From Myxococcales bacterium (GTDB lineage: Bacteria > Myxococcota_A > SURF-8): a DNA stretch of 39,428 nucleotides. A model generated the notes under the pieces. That model was given only the letters and a program-made list of their open reading frames with translations, was not told where the DNA came from and did not search any database. Position 1 is the stretch's first letter. Every line of letters begins with the position of its first letter. The DNA lies in the NCBI GenBank assembly GCA_003598065.1, contig QZKR01000022.1, positions 1-39,428 on the forward strand, given 5' to 3'. Positions 1 through 7,077 of the stretch are shown in pieces. A program made the translations under genes and the position numbers.

Positions 1-1250
1 TCGGGGATGTGCACGTACGTCCCGGCCTCCGAAGGCGTCTCGTCGGTCGTCGTCCCCAGCAGCCTTGACGCCTCGCCGGGGTGCGGCGTAAGCACGGTCT
101 GTCCGCCGTGCATCGAGCGTTCGAGCAGAAAGCCCATGCCGCCGGTGGCGGCGAGCGTCAGCGCGTCGGCGTCCAGAAGCAGCGGAATGTCGAGCCGGCC
201 CAGGGCCGCTTCGCGCAGCAAAAGAAGGTTCTTGTCGTCCGCGCCCCAGCCGGGTCCGAAGACGACGGCGTTCATGCGCAGGGTGGCGTTGTAGAGGGCC
301 GTGGCCTGCGAAGGCGGGTCGCCCGGCGGCAAAGCGAAGGTCATCGCCTCCGGGTGCCGCGCGGCAAGCGCGAGGCGCGTGGCTTCGTCCGTGGCGACGG
401 TGACGAGGCCCGTCCCGGCGCGCAGCGCCGCCCCCGCCGCGAGGATCGCCGCGCCGCTTTTCCCCGGCGAACCGGCGACGAGCAGCAGGTGGCCGTAAGT
501 GCCCTTGTGCGTATCGGGCTTGCGCCGGCCGATCGTCCGGCGGGCCTGCGATTCGTGGAAGCAGGAAGCGTCCGTCCCGATGCGGCGCACGACCGACGGG
601 GGGAGACCGATATCGATGGTCGTCAAGTGGCCGCAGAACTCGGCGCCGGGATACAGCATCTGCCCGAGCTTGGCGAGGCCGTAGGTGTAGGTGCGGTCGG
701 CGCGGAAGGCGACGCCTAAGACCTGCCCCGTATCGGAACTGACGCCGGAGGGCATGTCGAGCGCGACGCGCAGGGCCGAGCTGCGGTTGGCGACGCGGAT
801 CGCCTCGGCGTGGATTCCGCCGACCTCCCGCGCCAGGCCCGTGCCGAACAAGCCATCGACGATCGTTCCGGCGCGGCGCAAGGCCTCGCTTGCCGGACCG
901 AATGTTTCCGTGCCGATCCGGCGGACGGAGACGGGCGACGGCAGCCTGTCGTAGTTGGTTTTCGCGTCCTCGGGCAGTTGGTCCGGCTCGGCGAAGAGCA
1001 GCACCTCGCAGGGCCGGCCGGCCAGCGCCAGGTGCCGCGCCGCGACCAGGGCGTCGCCGCCGTTGTGGCCCCCGCCGGCCATGACCACGATCGGACCGGA
1101 AGGCGGAGGCAGGGCCAGCAGGGCCTTGGCGGTCCCCGCGCCCGCCGTCTCCATCAGGTCGATGCCGGGGACGCCGCCTTCGACGATCGTCGCCCGGTCC
1201 ATCTCGCGCATTTCATCCGCCGTCGCCAGCGCCAAGGGATAGGTCGTCAT
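1..1250 (-). CDS. nnr: Bifunctional NAD(P)H-hydrate epimerase / ADP- or ATP-dependent dehydratase (partial, C-terminus off window)
   Basis: Repairs damaged nicotinamide cofactors: the N-terminal YjeF/NAXE domain epimerises R- and S-NAD(P)HX and the C-terminal NAXD domain dehydrates S-NAD(P)HX back to NAD(P)H in the cytosol. My translation of the minus strand gives about 416 residues before the left edge; the family is usually near 500. Visible landmarks are the phosphate-binding loop AGGGHNGGDALVAAR (about residues 58-72), DMPSGVSSDTG of the epimerase half, then KGTYGHLLLVAGSPGKSGAA at the start of the dehydratase half, DADALTLAA, and TPHPGE near the cut end. The ATG at 1250-1248 overlaps the upstream pdxJ-like stop codon as ATGA, so the two are translationally coupled. 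A pdxJ-nnr neighbourhood is common in Proteobacteria; the usual intervening acpS is absent here. Confidence 0.95.
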   Translation of the reverse strand, partial: MTTYPLALATADEMREMDRATIVEGGVPGIDLMETAGAGTAKALLALPPPSGPIVVMAGGGHNGGDALVAARHLALAGRPCEVLLFAEPDQLPEDAKTNYDRLPSPVSVRRIGTETFGPASEALRRAGTIVDGLFGTGLAREVGGIHAEAIRVANRSSALRVALDMPSGVSSDTGQVLGVAFRADRTYTYGLAKLGQMLYPGAEFCGHLTTIDIGLPPSVVRRIGTDASCFHESQARRTIGRRKPDTHKGTYGHLLLVAGSPGKSGAAILAAGAALRAGTGLVTVATDEATRLALAARHPEAMTFALPPGDPPSQATALYNATLRMNAVVFGPGWGADDKNLLLLREAALGRLDIPLLLDADALTLAATGGMGFLLERSMHGGQTVLTPHPGEASRLLGTTTDETPSEAGTYVHIP

Positions 1251-1963
1251 GATCGCACCTTTTCCACCAGTCTGAGGAAATCGCGCACCGCCTGGCCGAT
1301 GCCGACAAGCAGAGCCCGCGCCGTCAATCCGTGCCCGACGTGGACCGCGGCGATCGGCAGCGCGGCCAGGGCCGAAACGTTGCGATAGTCGATGCCGCCG
1401 GCGGCGTGCACTTCCATGCCGAGTTTGGCCGCGAGCTTCGCCGCGTCGGCGAGCCGCGACAAATGTTCGCGTTGGTCGCGGTCGTTGCGGATCGCCGTAT
1501 AGGCGCTCGAATCGAGCACGATGATTTCCGCTTGCAGCCGGTTGGACCAGCGCACGGCGTCGATCGTCGGCCGGATGAACGCCGCGCCGCGAATGCCGGC
1601 GTCTTTCAGGGCGCTCAGGAAAACCGTCGCCTGATCCCGGTCGGTCTCCTCCAGCGGGGCGCGATCGGCGCGCACGTCCTTGGGTTCCTGGACGAGCGTC
1701 ACCATGTGCGGGCGCTGATCGAAGGCGAACTCGCGGTTTTTGCCGGTGGGGGCCAGTTCCAGGTTCAAGGGCGCCGTAAGCGTTTCTTTCAGCACCTGGA
1801 TGTCGCGCGGCAGAACGGCCGCCCGGTCGGCGTGGAGATGGATCGTCAGGCCGTCCACGCCCTCCAGTTCGGCGAGCGCCGCCGCGATGGCGGGGTCCGG
1901 TTCGCGGCCGCCTCCGGCCGTGCGCAGCCCCGCCACGTGATCGAGTTTGAAGTAAAGCTTCAC
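1247..1963 (-). CDS. pdxJ: PdxJ-like pyridoxine 5'-phosphate synthase homologue with altered active-site residues
   Basis: PdxJ condenses 1-deoxy-D-xylulose 5-phosphate with 3-amino-2-oxopropyl phosphate to make pyridoxine 5'-phosphate. This 238-residue protein has the family length and recognisable blocks: LDHVAGLR at the N-terminus, DGLTIHLHADR (37-47), PLNLELA (65-71) and VHVGHGL near the end. By eye against E. coli PdxJ it keeps the equivalents of D11, H12, H45 (H42 here) and E72 (E69), but Asn9 is Lys6, Arg20 is Gly, Arg47 is His44, His52 is Ala49 and the proton donor His193 is Gly189. The fold call is safe; the activity is not. The start is GTG with AGGAGG five bases upstream, overlapping the caiB-like stop, so it is the middle gene of a minus-strand operon. 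Confidence 0.8.
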   Translation of the reverse strand: MKLYFKLDHVAGLRTAGGGREPDPAIAAALAELEGVDGLTIHLHADRAAVLPRDIQVLKETLTAPLNLELAPTGKNREFAFDQRPHMVTLVQEPKDVRADRAPLEETDRDQATVFLSALKDAGIRGAAFIRPTIDAVRWSNRLQAEIIVLDSSAYTAIRNDRDQREHLSRLADAAKLAAKLGMEVHAAGGIDYRNVSALAALPIAAVHVGHGLTARALLVGIGQAVRDFLRLVEKVRS

Positions 1964-1972
1964 CCTTGCCTC

Positions 1973-3151
1973 CTAGCGGCCGATCGCGCCGATCCCGGCC
2001 AAACGCTCGATTTCGGCCGGCTCGTATCCCAATTCGTTCAGAATCGTTTCCGTGTGCTCGCCGAGCCGCGCCGTCGGCGCGAGCGTCTTCCCGCTGCGTC
2101 CGAGCGCCGGGAGGGCCGCCGCCTGCAAAATCCGCCCTCCGTCGGCCGTCCGGGTTTCGAACAGCAGGCCGCGCGCCGCGAAATGCGGGTGCGCCTTGAC
2201 CTCCGCCGGACTCAGCACCGCTTCGCAGCAGGCGTCCACGTCCGCCATAAGCGTCGTCCATTCCTCGCGCGTCCGGCTCATAAACAACGCTTTCATCGCT
2301 TCGTAGCCGGCCTCGCCGTCGGCGGCGACGGAATATTGCTCGCTCAGCAGATCCGGCCGGCCGGCCGCCTCGCAGAAGGCGGAATAGAACTTCGGCTCCA
2401 AAGCCGCCAGCGCCATGTGCCGGCCGTCTTTCGTCTCGTAGAGGTTATAGCATACGTAAAGGCCTTGAAGCGCCGTTTCGCCGCGCGCGGGCGACGGGTC
2501 GTCGGTCAGCAATCCGGCCATCGTCACCGGCTGTAGCGCCGTCATGGCGTCGGACATCGAGACGTCGAGATGGGCGCCTTCGCCCGTCCGTTCGCGTCGG
2601 AAAAGCGCGGCGAGAATGGCCGCGACGGCGGAAAACGAGCCGGCGAGGTCGGCCGCCTGCATGCCCGGCAACCCCGGCGGCTGGCCGCGCCGGCCCGTCA
2701 TCGCCACGAGGCCGGCGAGCGCCTGGTAATTCAGATCGTGGCCGGCCCGCAGGCGGTAGGGGCCGTCCTGACCATAGCCGGTGATGGACGCGAGAATCAG
2801 GCGCGGGTTGGCGGCGCGAAGCGCCTCGTAGCCCAGACCCATCGCATCGAGCGCGCCGGGGCGAAAACCCTCCAGAGCGACATCGCTTACCTTGGCCAGC
2901 CGCAAGACGATCTCACGGCCTTCGGGACGGCGAAAATCGACGGCGAGGCTGCGCTTGCCGCGGTTGATGGCCAGATAGAGCGCCCCGACGTCGCCGACGA
3001 ACGGCGGAATCCGCCGCGCATAGTCGCCCGCGCCGGCGCTCTCGACTTTGATCACCTCCGCGCCCATCTCGGCCAGCATCAGCGAGGCGAAAGGGCCGGG
3101 CAAAAGCCGCGAGAGATCCATGACGCGCACGCCGGACAGAAAATCGGCCAT
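1973..3151 (-). CDS. CaiB/BaiF family CoA-transferase, alpha-methylacyl-CoA racemase type
   Basis: This 392-residue protein belongs to the CaiB/BaiF (family III CoA-transferase) fold, which makes interlocked dimers. The N-terminal motif VMDLSRLLPGPFASLMLAEMG and MGAEVIKVE are typical. It looks like the racemase branch: SITGYGQDGPYRLRAGHDLN contains His138, AADLAG contains Asp168 and LAALEPKFY contains Glu252, matching the His126, Asp156 and Glu241 catalytic set I recall for mycobacterial MCR. Members of this branch racemise 2-methylacyl-CoA thioesters during branched-chain or sterol side-chain degradation; CoA transfer remains possible. The ATG at 3151 lies behind a promoter-like sequence at 3193-3221. 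It leads an operon with the pdxJ-like gene (9-bp gap) and nnr, though no shared pathway is obvious. Confidence 0.85.
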   Translation of the reverse strand: MADFLSGVRVMDLSRLLPGPFASLMLAEMGAEVIKVESAGAGDYARRIPPFVGDVGALYLAINRGKRSLAVDFRRPEGREIVLRLAKVSDVALEGFRPGALDAMGLGYEALRAANPRLILASITGYGQDGPYRLRAGHDLNYQALAGLVAMTGRRGQPPGLPGMQAADLAGSFSAVAAILAALFRRERTGEGAHLDVSMSDAMTALQPVTMAGLLTDDPSPARGETALQGLYVCYNLYETKDGRHMALAALEPKFYSAFCEAAGRPDLLSEQYSVAADGEAGYEAMKALFMSRTREEWTTLMADVDACCEAVLSPAEVKAHPHFAARGLLFETRTADGGRILQAAALPALGRSGKTLAPTARLGEHTETILNELGYEPAEIERLAGIGAIGR

Positions 3152-3192
3152 CGCTAAACCACCCCGAATCCGAAATTTCCAGATCCGTTCCG

Positions 3193-3221
3193 ACTATAGC
3201 CAACCGGCGCGCCGAATGCAA
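3193..3221 (-). promoter_or_regulatory. Sigma70-like promoter for the caiB-pdxJ-nnr operon
   Basis: On the minus strand TTGCAT (3221-3216) is followed by a 17-bp spacer and TATAGT (3198-3193), which matches five of six -10 bases and is preceded by GGC. It lies about 40 bp before the CaiB-like ATG. The -35 box is weak (three of six). Confidence 0.45.
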
Positions 3222-3315
3222 CGCAGTGCTTGCTTTCCAAATTTGCCGTCAGCGGGAATAACGGCGGCGGCCCCGTATTCTTATTGGTGGGAAAACCCTT
3301 CGGCAAGACGGGGGG

Positions 3316-3344
3316 TTGACCACAACGGCCGGCGGTGGTAGCTT
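3316..3344 (+). promoter_or_regulatory. Sigma70-like extended -10 promoter for exbB-exbD
   Basis: TTGACC (3316-3321), a 17-bp spacer and TAGCTT (3339-3344) with an upstream TGG lie about 90 bp before the ExbB ATG. The -35 box matches five of six bases and the -10 box three of six, helped by the extended TGn. The 3152-3431 gap holds this and the opposing promoter; I see nothing else in it. Confidence 0.4.
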
Positions 3345-3431
3345 TCCCTCCCGGCCGGCGGCCCGGCGACAAAATCTGCCGCGCAACGCGTCGCGCCTCA
3401 CCGGCGCGACCTATCGAATCGAGGCTGGATA

Positions 3432-4070
3432 ATGATCGATCGGTTATTCAAAATGGCGTTGATCGGCGGTGAGCCGATACTCTTTTTGCTGATTTTCTTG
3501 AGCTTTATCTCGATCGCGGTGGTGATTGAGCGCTTCGTCTACTACCTGCGCCGCCGGCTCGACATGGGGGAATTCGCCTCGAAAATCATCGAGTCGTTGA
3601 ACCGTGGCGACACGCCGGCCGCCGTTTCCGCCTCCGGCGCGACGCGCGCCGCCGAGGCGGCCGTCGTTCTGGAGGGTTTGAATAACATCGATAAAGGTCC
3701 CAAAGTGGCCGGCGAGTTGATGGAATCGATGGCCTTGCGTCAGCAGCAGGCGCTCGACCGCTGGTTGATCATCCTCGGCACGATCGGCTCCAACGCCCCG
3801 TTTATCGGCCTGCTGGGCACGGTGCTTGGAATCATCAAGGCCTTCAACGACCTGGCGATCGATTCGCAGGGCGGACCGTCGGTGGTCATGGCCGGCATCG
3901 CCGAGGCGCTGGTGGCCACCGCCGTCGGTCTGCTGGTGGCGATCCCGGCCGTGGTGTTCTTCAACTATTTCAAGAACCGCCAGAAGCGGATCATGAGCAA
4001 CATCGACCAGCTCAAGCGTCTGATTATCGCCTTCATCGAAGCCAACGGCTCGGCGGGCGGAAAGGGCTGA
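3432..4070 (+). CDS. exbB: MotA/TolQ/ExbB proton channel family protein
   Basis: Inner-membrane proton-channel subunit that, with the ExbD-type partner immediately downstream, converts proton flow into work on a TonB- or TolA-like energiser. The 212-residue protein has the family's three membrane segments: one near the N-terminus (about 8-32) and two after residue 110, with the hallmark APFIGLLGTVLGIIKAF and a second small-residue-rich helix GIAEALVATAVGLLVAIPAVV. The cytoplasmic loop between TM1 and TM2 is about 75 residues long. The exbD start is 3 bp after the stop. TolQ and ExbB cannot be told apart with confidence because no TonB, TolA, TolB or Pal is adjacent. Confidence 0.92.
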   Translation: MIDRLFKMALIGGEPILFLLIFLSFISIAVVIERFVYYLRRRLDMGEFASKIIESLNRGDTPAAVSASGATRAAEAAVVLEGLNNIDKGPKVAGELMESMALRQQQALDRWLIILGTIGSNAPFIGLLGTVLGIIKAFNDLAIDSQGGPSVVMAGIAEALVATAVGLLVAIPAVVFFNYFKNRQKRIMSNIDQLKRLIIAFIEANGSAGGKG

Positions 4071-4073
4071 GCG

Positions 4074-4625
4074 ATGCAAGCCGGCCAGGGCCAGGACGAA
4101 CTGCTCACCGAGATCAACGTCGTCCCGCTGGTGGACATCGTGCTCGTCCTGCTCATCATTTTCATGGTGACGGCCACGTTTATCGTCAAACCGGCGATCG
4201 ACATGGAATTGCCCAAGGCCGACACGGGCGACCGCAAGGAGCGCAACCAGTTTTCGCTTCTCCTGGGCAAGGACGGCTCCATCGCCATCGGCGACCGCGT
4301 GGTCGAGGAAGCGTCCATCAGCGATGAATTCGCGGCGCTTTTCAACAAATTCAAGGAAGAGAAGCGGCAATCGCTGCTCGCGGAGGGAAAGACGCCCTCC
4401 GACGATCTTCTGGAGGACATGGCGCGCCGCGATCTGACGATGGTGATCCAGGCCGACGCGCGGGTGACGCACGGACGCGTCATCCACTTCATCGACGAGG
4501 CGCGCAAGGTGGGCATTCTCAAATACGCCTTCAACGTCGATCCCGACGCCGCCGAGAGCGAAGCCGACCGCACCTCCCAGGACGCGCAGGACGCCGAGGA
4601 CAAGAAAGTTCCGACGGCGCCCTAG
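4074..4625 (+). CDS. exbD: Biopolymer transport protein ExbD/TolR family
   Basis: Partner of the preceding ExbB-type channel. The 183-residue protein has the standard layout: short cytoplasmic N-terminus, the family start motif TEINVVPLVDIVLVLLIIFM with the proton-carrying Asp (D21) at the head of the single membrane helix, then a periplasmic domain. It is about 40 residues longer than typical ExbD. The extra length lies in a charged mid-region (about 85-120, containing FNKFKEEKRQSLLAEGK) before the usual LTMVIQADARVTHGRVIHFID strand-helix unit, plus an acidic tail. The insertion suggests a partner different from classical TonB. Confidence 0.9.
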   Translation: MQAGQGQDELLTEINVVPLVDIVLVLLIIFMVTATFIVKPAIDMELPKADTGDRKERNQFSLLLGKDGSIAIGDRVVEEASISDEFAALFNKFKEEKRQSLLAEGKTPSDDLLEDMARRDLTMVIQADARVTHGRVIHFIDEARKVGILKYAFNVDPDAAESEADRTSQDAQDAEDKKVPTAP

Positions 4626-4637
4626 CGTACTTTTCCC

Positions 4638-4666
4638 TTCCCTTGCCGGTCCGTATCGTCTATAAG
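4638..4666 (+). promoter_or_regulatory. Possible promoter for the DUF4412-like gene
   Basis: TATAAG (4661-4666, five of six) sits 43 bp before the ATG at 4709, with a poor -35 (TTCCCT, 4638-4643) at 17-bp spacing. It would allow expression apart from exbBD. Confidence 0.3.
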
Positions 4667-4708
4667 AGTGGCTGCTTTTACTAGCCCTGACAAACCGGGA
4701 GGTTTTCC

Positions 4709-5554
4709 ATGTCGTCCCTCAAGCATAAAACGGCGTTCGTAAGTTTTGGCGTGCTGGCGGTTCTCCTGTTGTCGCAGACGGCGTTCGCGTCGTGGGTGAT
4801 CGAGCAGGAGGAGTCGATCGTCGGCCAGGACGAGAAAGTCGTCACCACGATGACCTTCAGCGAAAACGCCATGCGGGCCGACAATCCCAAGATGAATTCC
4901 GCCGTGATCATGAATTTCGACACCGACACGATGATGATGATCCAGAACGGGCAGAAGATGTACCTGGAGATGAAAATCAGCGTCCTGGCGGAACAGATGA
5001 AGCAGATGGCGGCGATGATGAGCCAGAAGGAAGAATCGAAGGGCGAAGTCACCTTCACCCAGACGGGCGAAAAAAAAGAGATCAGCGGTTTCCCCTGTGC
5101 GAAGATCGTCATCATGCACCAGGGGAAGCAGATCGGCGAGATGTGGGTCACCAAGGAGATCAACGACGCCGAGGTGAAGAAGGTTTACGGCAAGTTCTTC
5201 GAGATGGCCGACGTCCAGGGCGGCAACGCGCCGCGCGGCGTGGCGGCGATGAAAAAGGCCCTGGAAATGGGTTTCCCCATCCAGGTGGAGCAGGAAATGC
5301 CCGACGGCGCCAAGATCCGCTCGGTGGTGCTCTCGGCGAAAGAAAAGAAGGCCAACCCCCTGGATTTCATGCCGCCGGCCGGATTTCAGCGGCTCACGCC
5401 GGAAGACATCATGCGTCAGCAGCAGCAACAGATGATGATGCAACAGCAGCAGCAAGGCATGGGGCCCGGCGCACCGATGTCGCCGGGCATGCCTCCCGCT
5501 CCGCCGGCCCCCCAAGCGCCGCCCGCGCCGAGCAAGCCGGATAAGGCAAAATAA
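4709..5554 (+). CDS. Secreted DUF4412-like protein with Gln/Met-rich tail
   Basis: A 281-residue exported protein of unknown function. A signal peptide is clear (hydrophobic core VLAVLLLSQTAFA, likely cleavage after residue 27). The body (about 30-225) resembles the DUF4412 family of periplasmic proteins: paired beta-strand blocks, a Met-rich segment (DTMMMIQNGQKMYLEM), a central FPCAKIVI strand with a lone Cys, and MWVTKEI. The C-terminus is low complexity: runs of Gln and Met (about 237-252) followed by a Pro/Ala-rich tail. GGGAGG lies six bases before the ATG. It follows exbD by 83 bp and converges on the lolC-like gene with only 10 bp between stops. A periplasmic role beside the ExbBD motor is inference from location. 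Confidence 0.85.
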   Translation: MSSLKHKTAFVSFGVLAVLLLSQTAFASWVIEQEESIVGQDEKVVTTMTFSENAMRADNPKMNSAVIMNFDTDTMMMIQNGQKMYLEMKISVLAEQMKQMAAMMSQKEESKGEVTFTQTGEKKEISGFPCAKIVIMHQGKQIGEMWVTKEINDAEVKKVYGKFFEMADVQGGNAPRGVAAMKKALEMGFPIQVEQEMPDGAKIRSVVLSAKEKKANPLDFMPPAGFQRLTPEDIMRQQQQQMMMQQQQQGMGPGAPMSPGMPPAPPAPQAPPAPSKPDKAK

Positions 5555-5564
5555 GCAAGCGCGA

Positions 5565-6899
5565 TTACTCTTCCCGCAGCCCCTCCACCGGATTGAGCCG
5601 GCTGGCGCGCCAGGAAGGGTAGAGCGTGGCGATGAAGGAAATGGCGATCGCCGTGACGATCGTCGCGCCGATCTGCAAGGGATCGAACTTCGCCGACAGC
5701 CCCGACATATAATAAATCTCCGCATCCAGTTCGAACGGCAGATAGGGGATCAGCGCGCAAAGCAGGACGCCGGCCGCCAGGCCGATCGCCGTGCCGATGC
5801 CGCCGATCGTCAGCCCGTCCAGAACGAAAATCGCCATGATCGAGCGGCGCGAGGCCCCCATCGATTTCAGGATGGCGATTTCCTTCTCTTTCTCGATCAC
5901 CATCATGAATAGCGTCGAGGCGATGCCGAAGGCGGCGACCAGCGTAATGAAGGTGAGGATCACGAACATCGCCGCCCTTTGCAGCCGCAAGGCGGAGAAG
6001 AGGTTGCGGTTCATCTCCATCCAGTCGCGGGCCTTGTAGGGAAAGCCGCCCAGCGCCTCGACGACCGCCTCGCCGATGAATGGCGTGTCGTAAATATCCT
6101 CCGGCGCGACGCGGAATTCGATCGCCGTCACGTCGTCGCCCATCTCGGCGAATTGCTGCAAAGCCGAGAGGGGCGTGTAGACGAACTTCATATCGTACTC
6201 GAACATCCCGACGTGAAAGATCCCGGCGACGCGGAAATACTGGTTTTGGGGAACGGGTCCGGTCGGTCCCATGCCGCCGCCGAGCGGGTTGACGATGTTG
6301 ACTTCGTCGCCGACGCCGACGTTCAGAAAAGTCGCCAGCTCCTGCCCGATCGCCACCGGCGGCAGTTCGGCTTCCCCCCAGCGGCGTTTCGTGCGCGTGA
6401 AGAACTCCCGTTCCATCTTCCCGGCGGCGATATCGTCGGCGATGCGCTTTTTCGTGTCCTCCAAAAGCCGTTTCGGGTCGCGCATGTAATCGAGCGAGCC
6501 CTGCTCGTAACGATAGGGCAGGGCGGTCACGCTCGCCGCCGTGTCGAGATCGACGCCCTTGAACAGCACGCCGGAGATGTTTCTCTCGGAGGAGATCATC
6601 ACTTCGCGCAGGACAAACGGCGTGGCCGCCACGACCCCCGGCGTTTTGCGCATCGTGTCCAGCGTCTCGCGGTACTCCGTGAAGCCGTAAGTCACTTTCA
6701 TCAAGTTGCCGTGGGCGGCGGAGCCGATCAACTTGTCGCGCAAATCCTCCTCGTAGCCGCGGATCACGGCCAGCACGACCACCAGCGCGCAGACGCCCAC
6801 CGCCACGCCGATCACGGAAATGATCGAGATCGTGGAGAGAAAAGCGCTCGATTTGCGGGCGCGCAGATAGCGCATGCCAATGTAAGGGGAAAACGACAT
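5565..6899 (-). CDS. LolC/LolE-type lipoprotein-releasing ABC transporter permease
   Basis: Inner-membrane permease of the FtsX/MacB type that in the Lol system extracts lipoproteins from the inner membrane and passes them to LolA. The 444-residue protein has one N-terminal membrane helix after the family signature MRYLRARKSSAFLSTIS, a large periplasmic MacB-PCD-like domain (about 45-270) with a Gly-rich loop NPLGGGMGPTGPVP, and three C-terminal helices with KEKEIAILKSMGASRRSIM between the first two. I chose the ATG at 6899 because GAGG lies eight bases upstream; an in-frame start 36 bp earlier adds residues unlike a Lol N-terminus. No LolD ATPase or LolA is in the window. Confidence 0.9.
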   Translation of the reverse strand: MSFSPYIGMRYLRARKSSAFLSTISIISVIGVAVGVCALVVVLAVIRGYEEDLRDKLIGSAAHGNLMKVTYGFTEYRETLDTMRKTPGVVAATPFVLREVMISSERNISGVLFKGVDLDTAASVTALPYRYEQGSLDYMRDPKRLLEDTKKRIADDIAAGKMEREFFTRTKRRWGEAELPPVAIGQELATFLNVGVGDEVNIVNPLGGGMGPTGPVPQNQYFRVAGIFHVGMFEYDMKFVYTPLSALQQFAEMGDDVTAIEFRVAPEDIYDTPFIGEAVVEALGGFPYKARDWMEMNRNLFSALRLQRAAMFVILTFITLVAAFGIASTLFMMVIEKEKEIAILKSMGASRRSIMAIFVLDGLTIGGIGTAIGLAAGVLLCALIPYLPFELDAEIYYMSGLSAKFDPLQIGATIVTAIAISFIATLYPSWRASRLNPVEGLREE

Positions 6900-6925
6900 C
6901 GTTTCAGCCTCGCTCGGGTGGGCCA

Positions 6926-6954
6926 TTGGTAGCATCGCCCGGGAAGCTTGTCAA
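6926..6954 (-). promoter_or_regulatory. Promoter for the lolC-like gene
   Basis: A perfect TTGACA (6954-6949 on the minus strand), a 17-bp spacer ending in TGC, and TACCAA(T) at 6931-6926. The start codon is about 27 bp downstream. The extended TGC offsets the weak -10. Confidence 0.5.
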
Positions 6955-6990
6955 ATCACGCTTCGCGCGAATTTACCGGGGTAAAAGCTG

Positions 6991-7019
6991 TTGACTTCTC
7001 GGATGAAGAAATGTTCAAT
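6991..7019 (+). promoter_or_regulatory. Promoter for the AMMECR1-lipoprotein operon
   Basis: TTGACT (6991-6996, five of six), 17-bp spacer and TTCAAT (7014-7019, four of six) lie 58 bp before the ATG at 7078. It is divergent from the lolC promoter in the same 178-bp gap. Confidence 0.45.
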
Positions 7020-7077
7020 GGGGACCTAAACCTTTAGGCGAGACGGATACTTCGATAAGCCGAGGCAAGGAGGGTGC

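Noticed and set aside
1331..2536. Long open frame on the plus strand opposite pdxJ and caiB
   Set aside because: It is antisense to two well-matched genes and its translation is Arg/His/Gln-rich without any family motif; a high-GC codon shadow.
5565..6935. Longer start for the lolC-like gene at 6935
   Set aside because: The 12 extra residues do not resemble Lol N-termini and would start next to the predicted -10 box.
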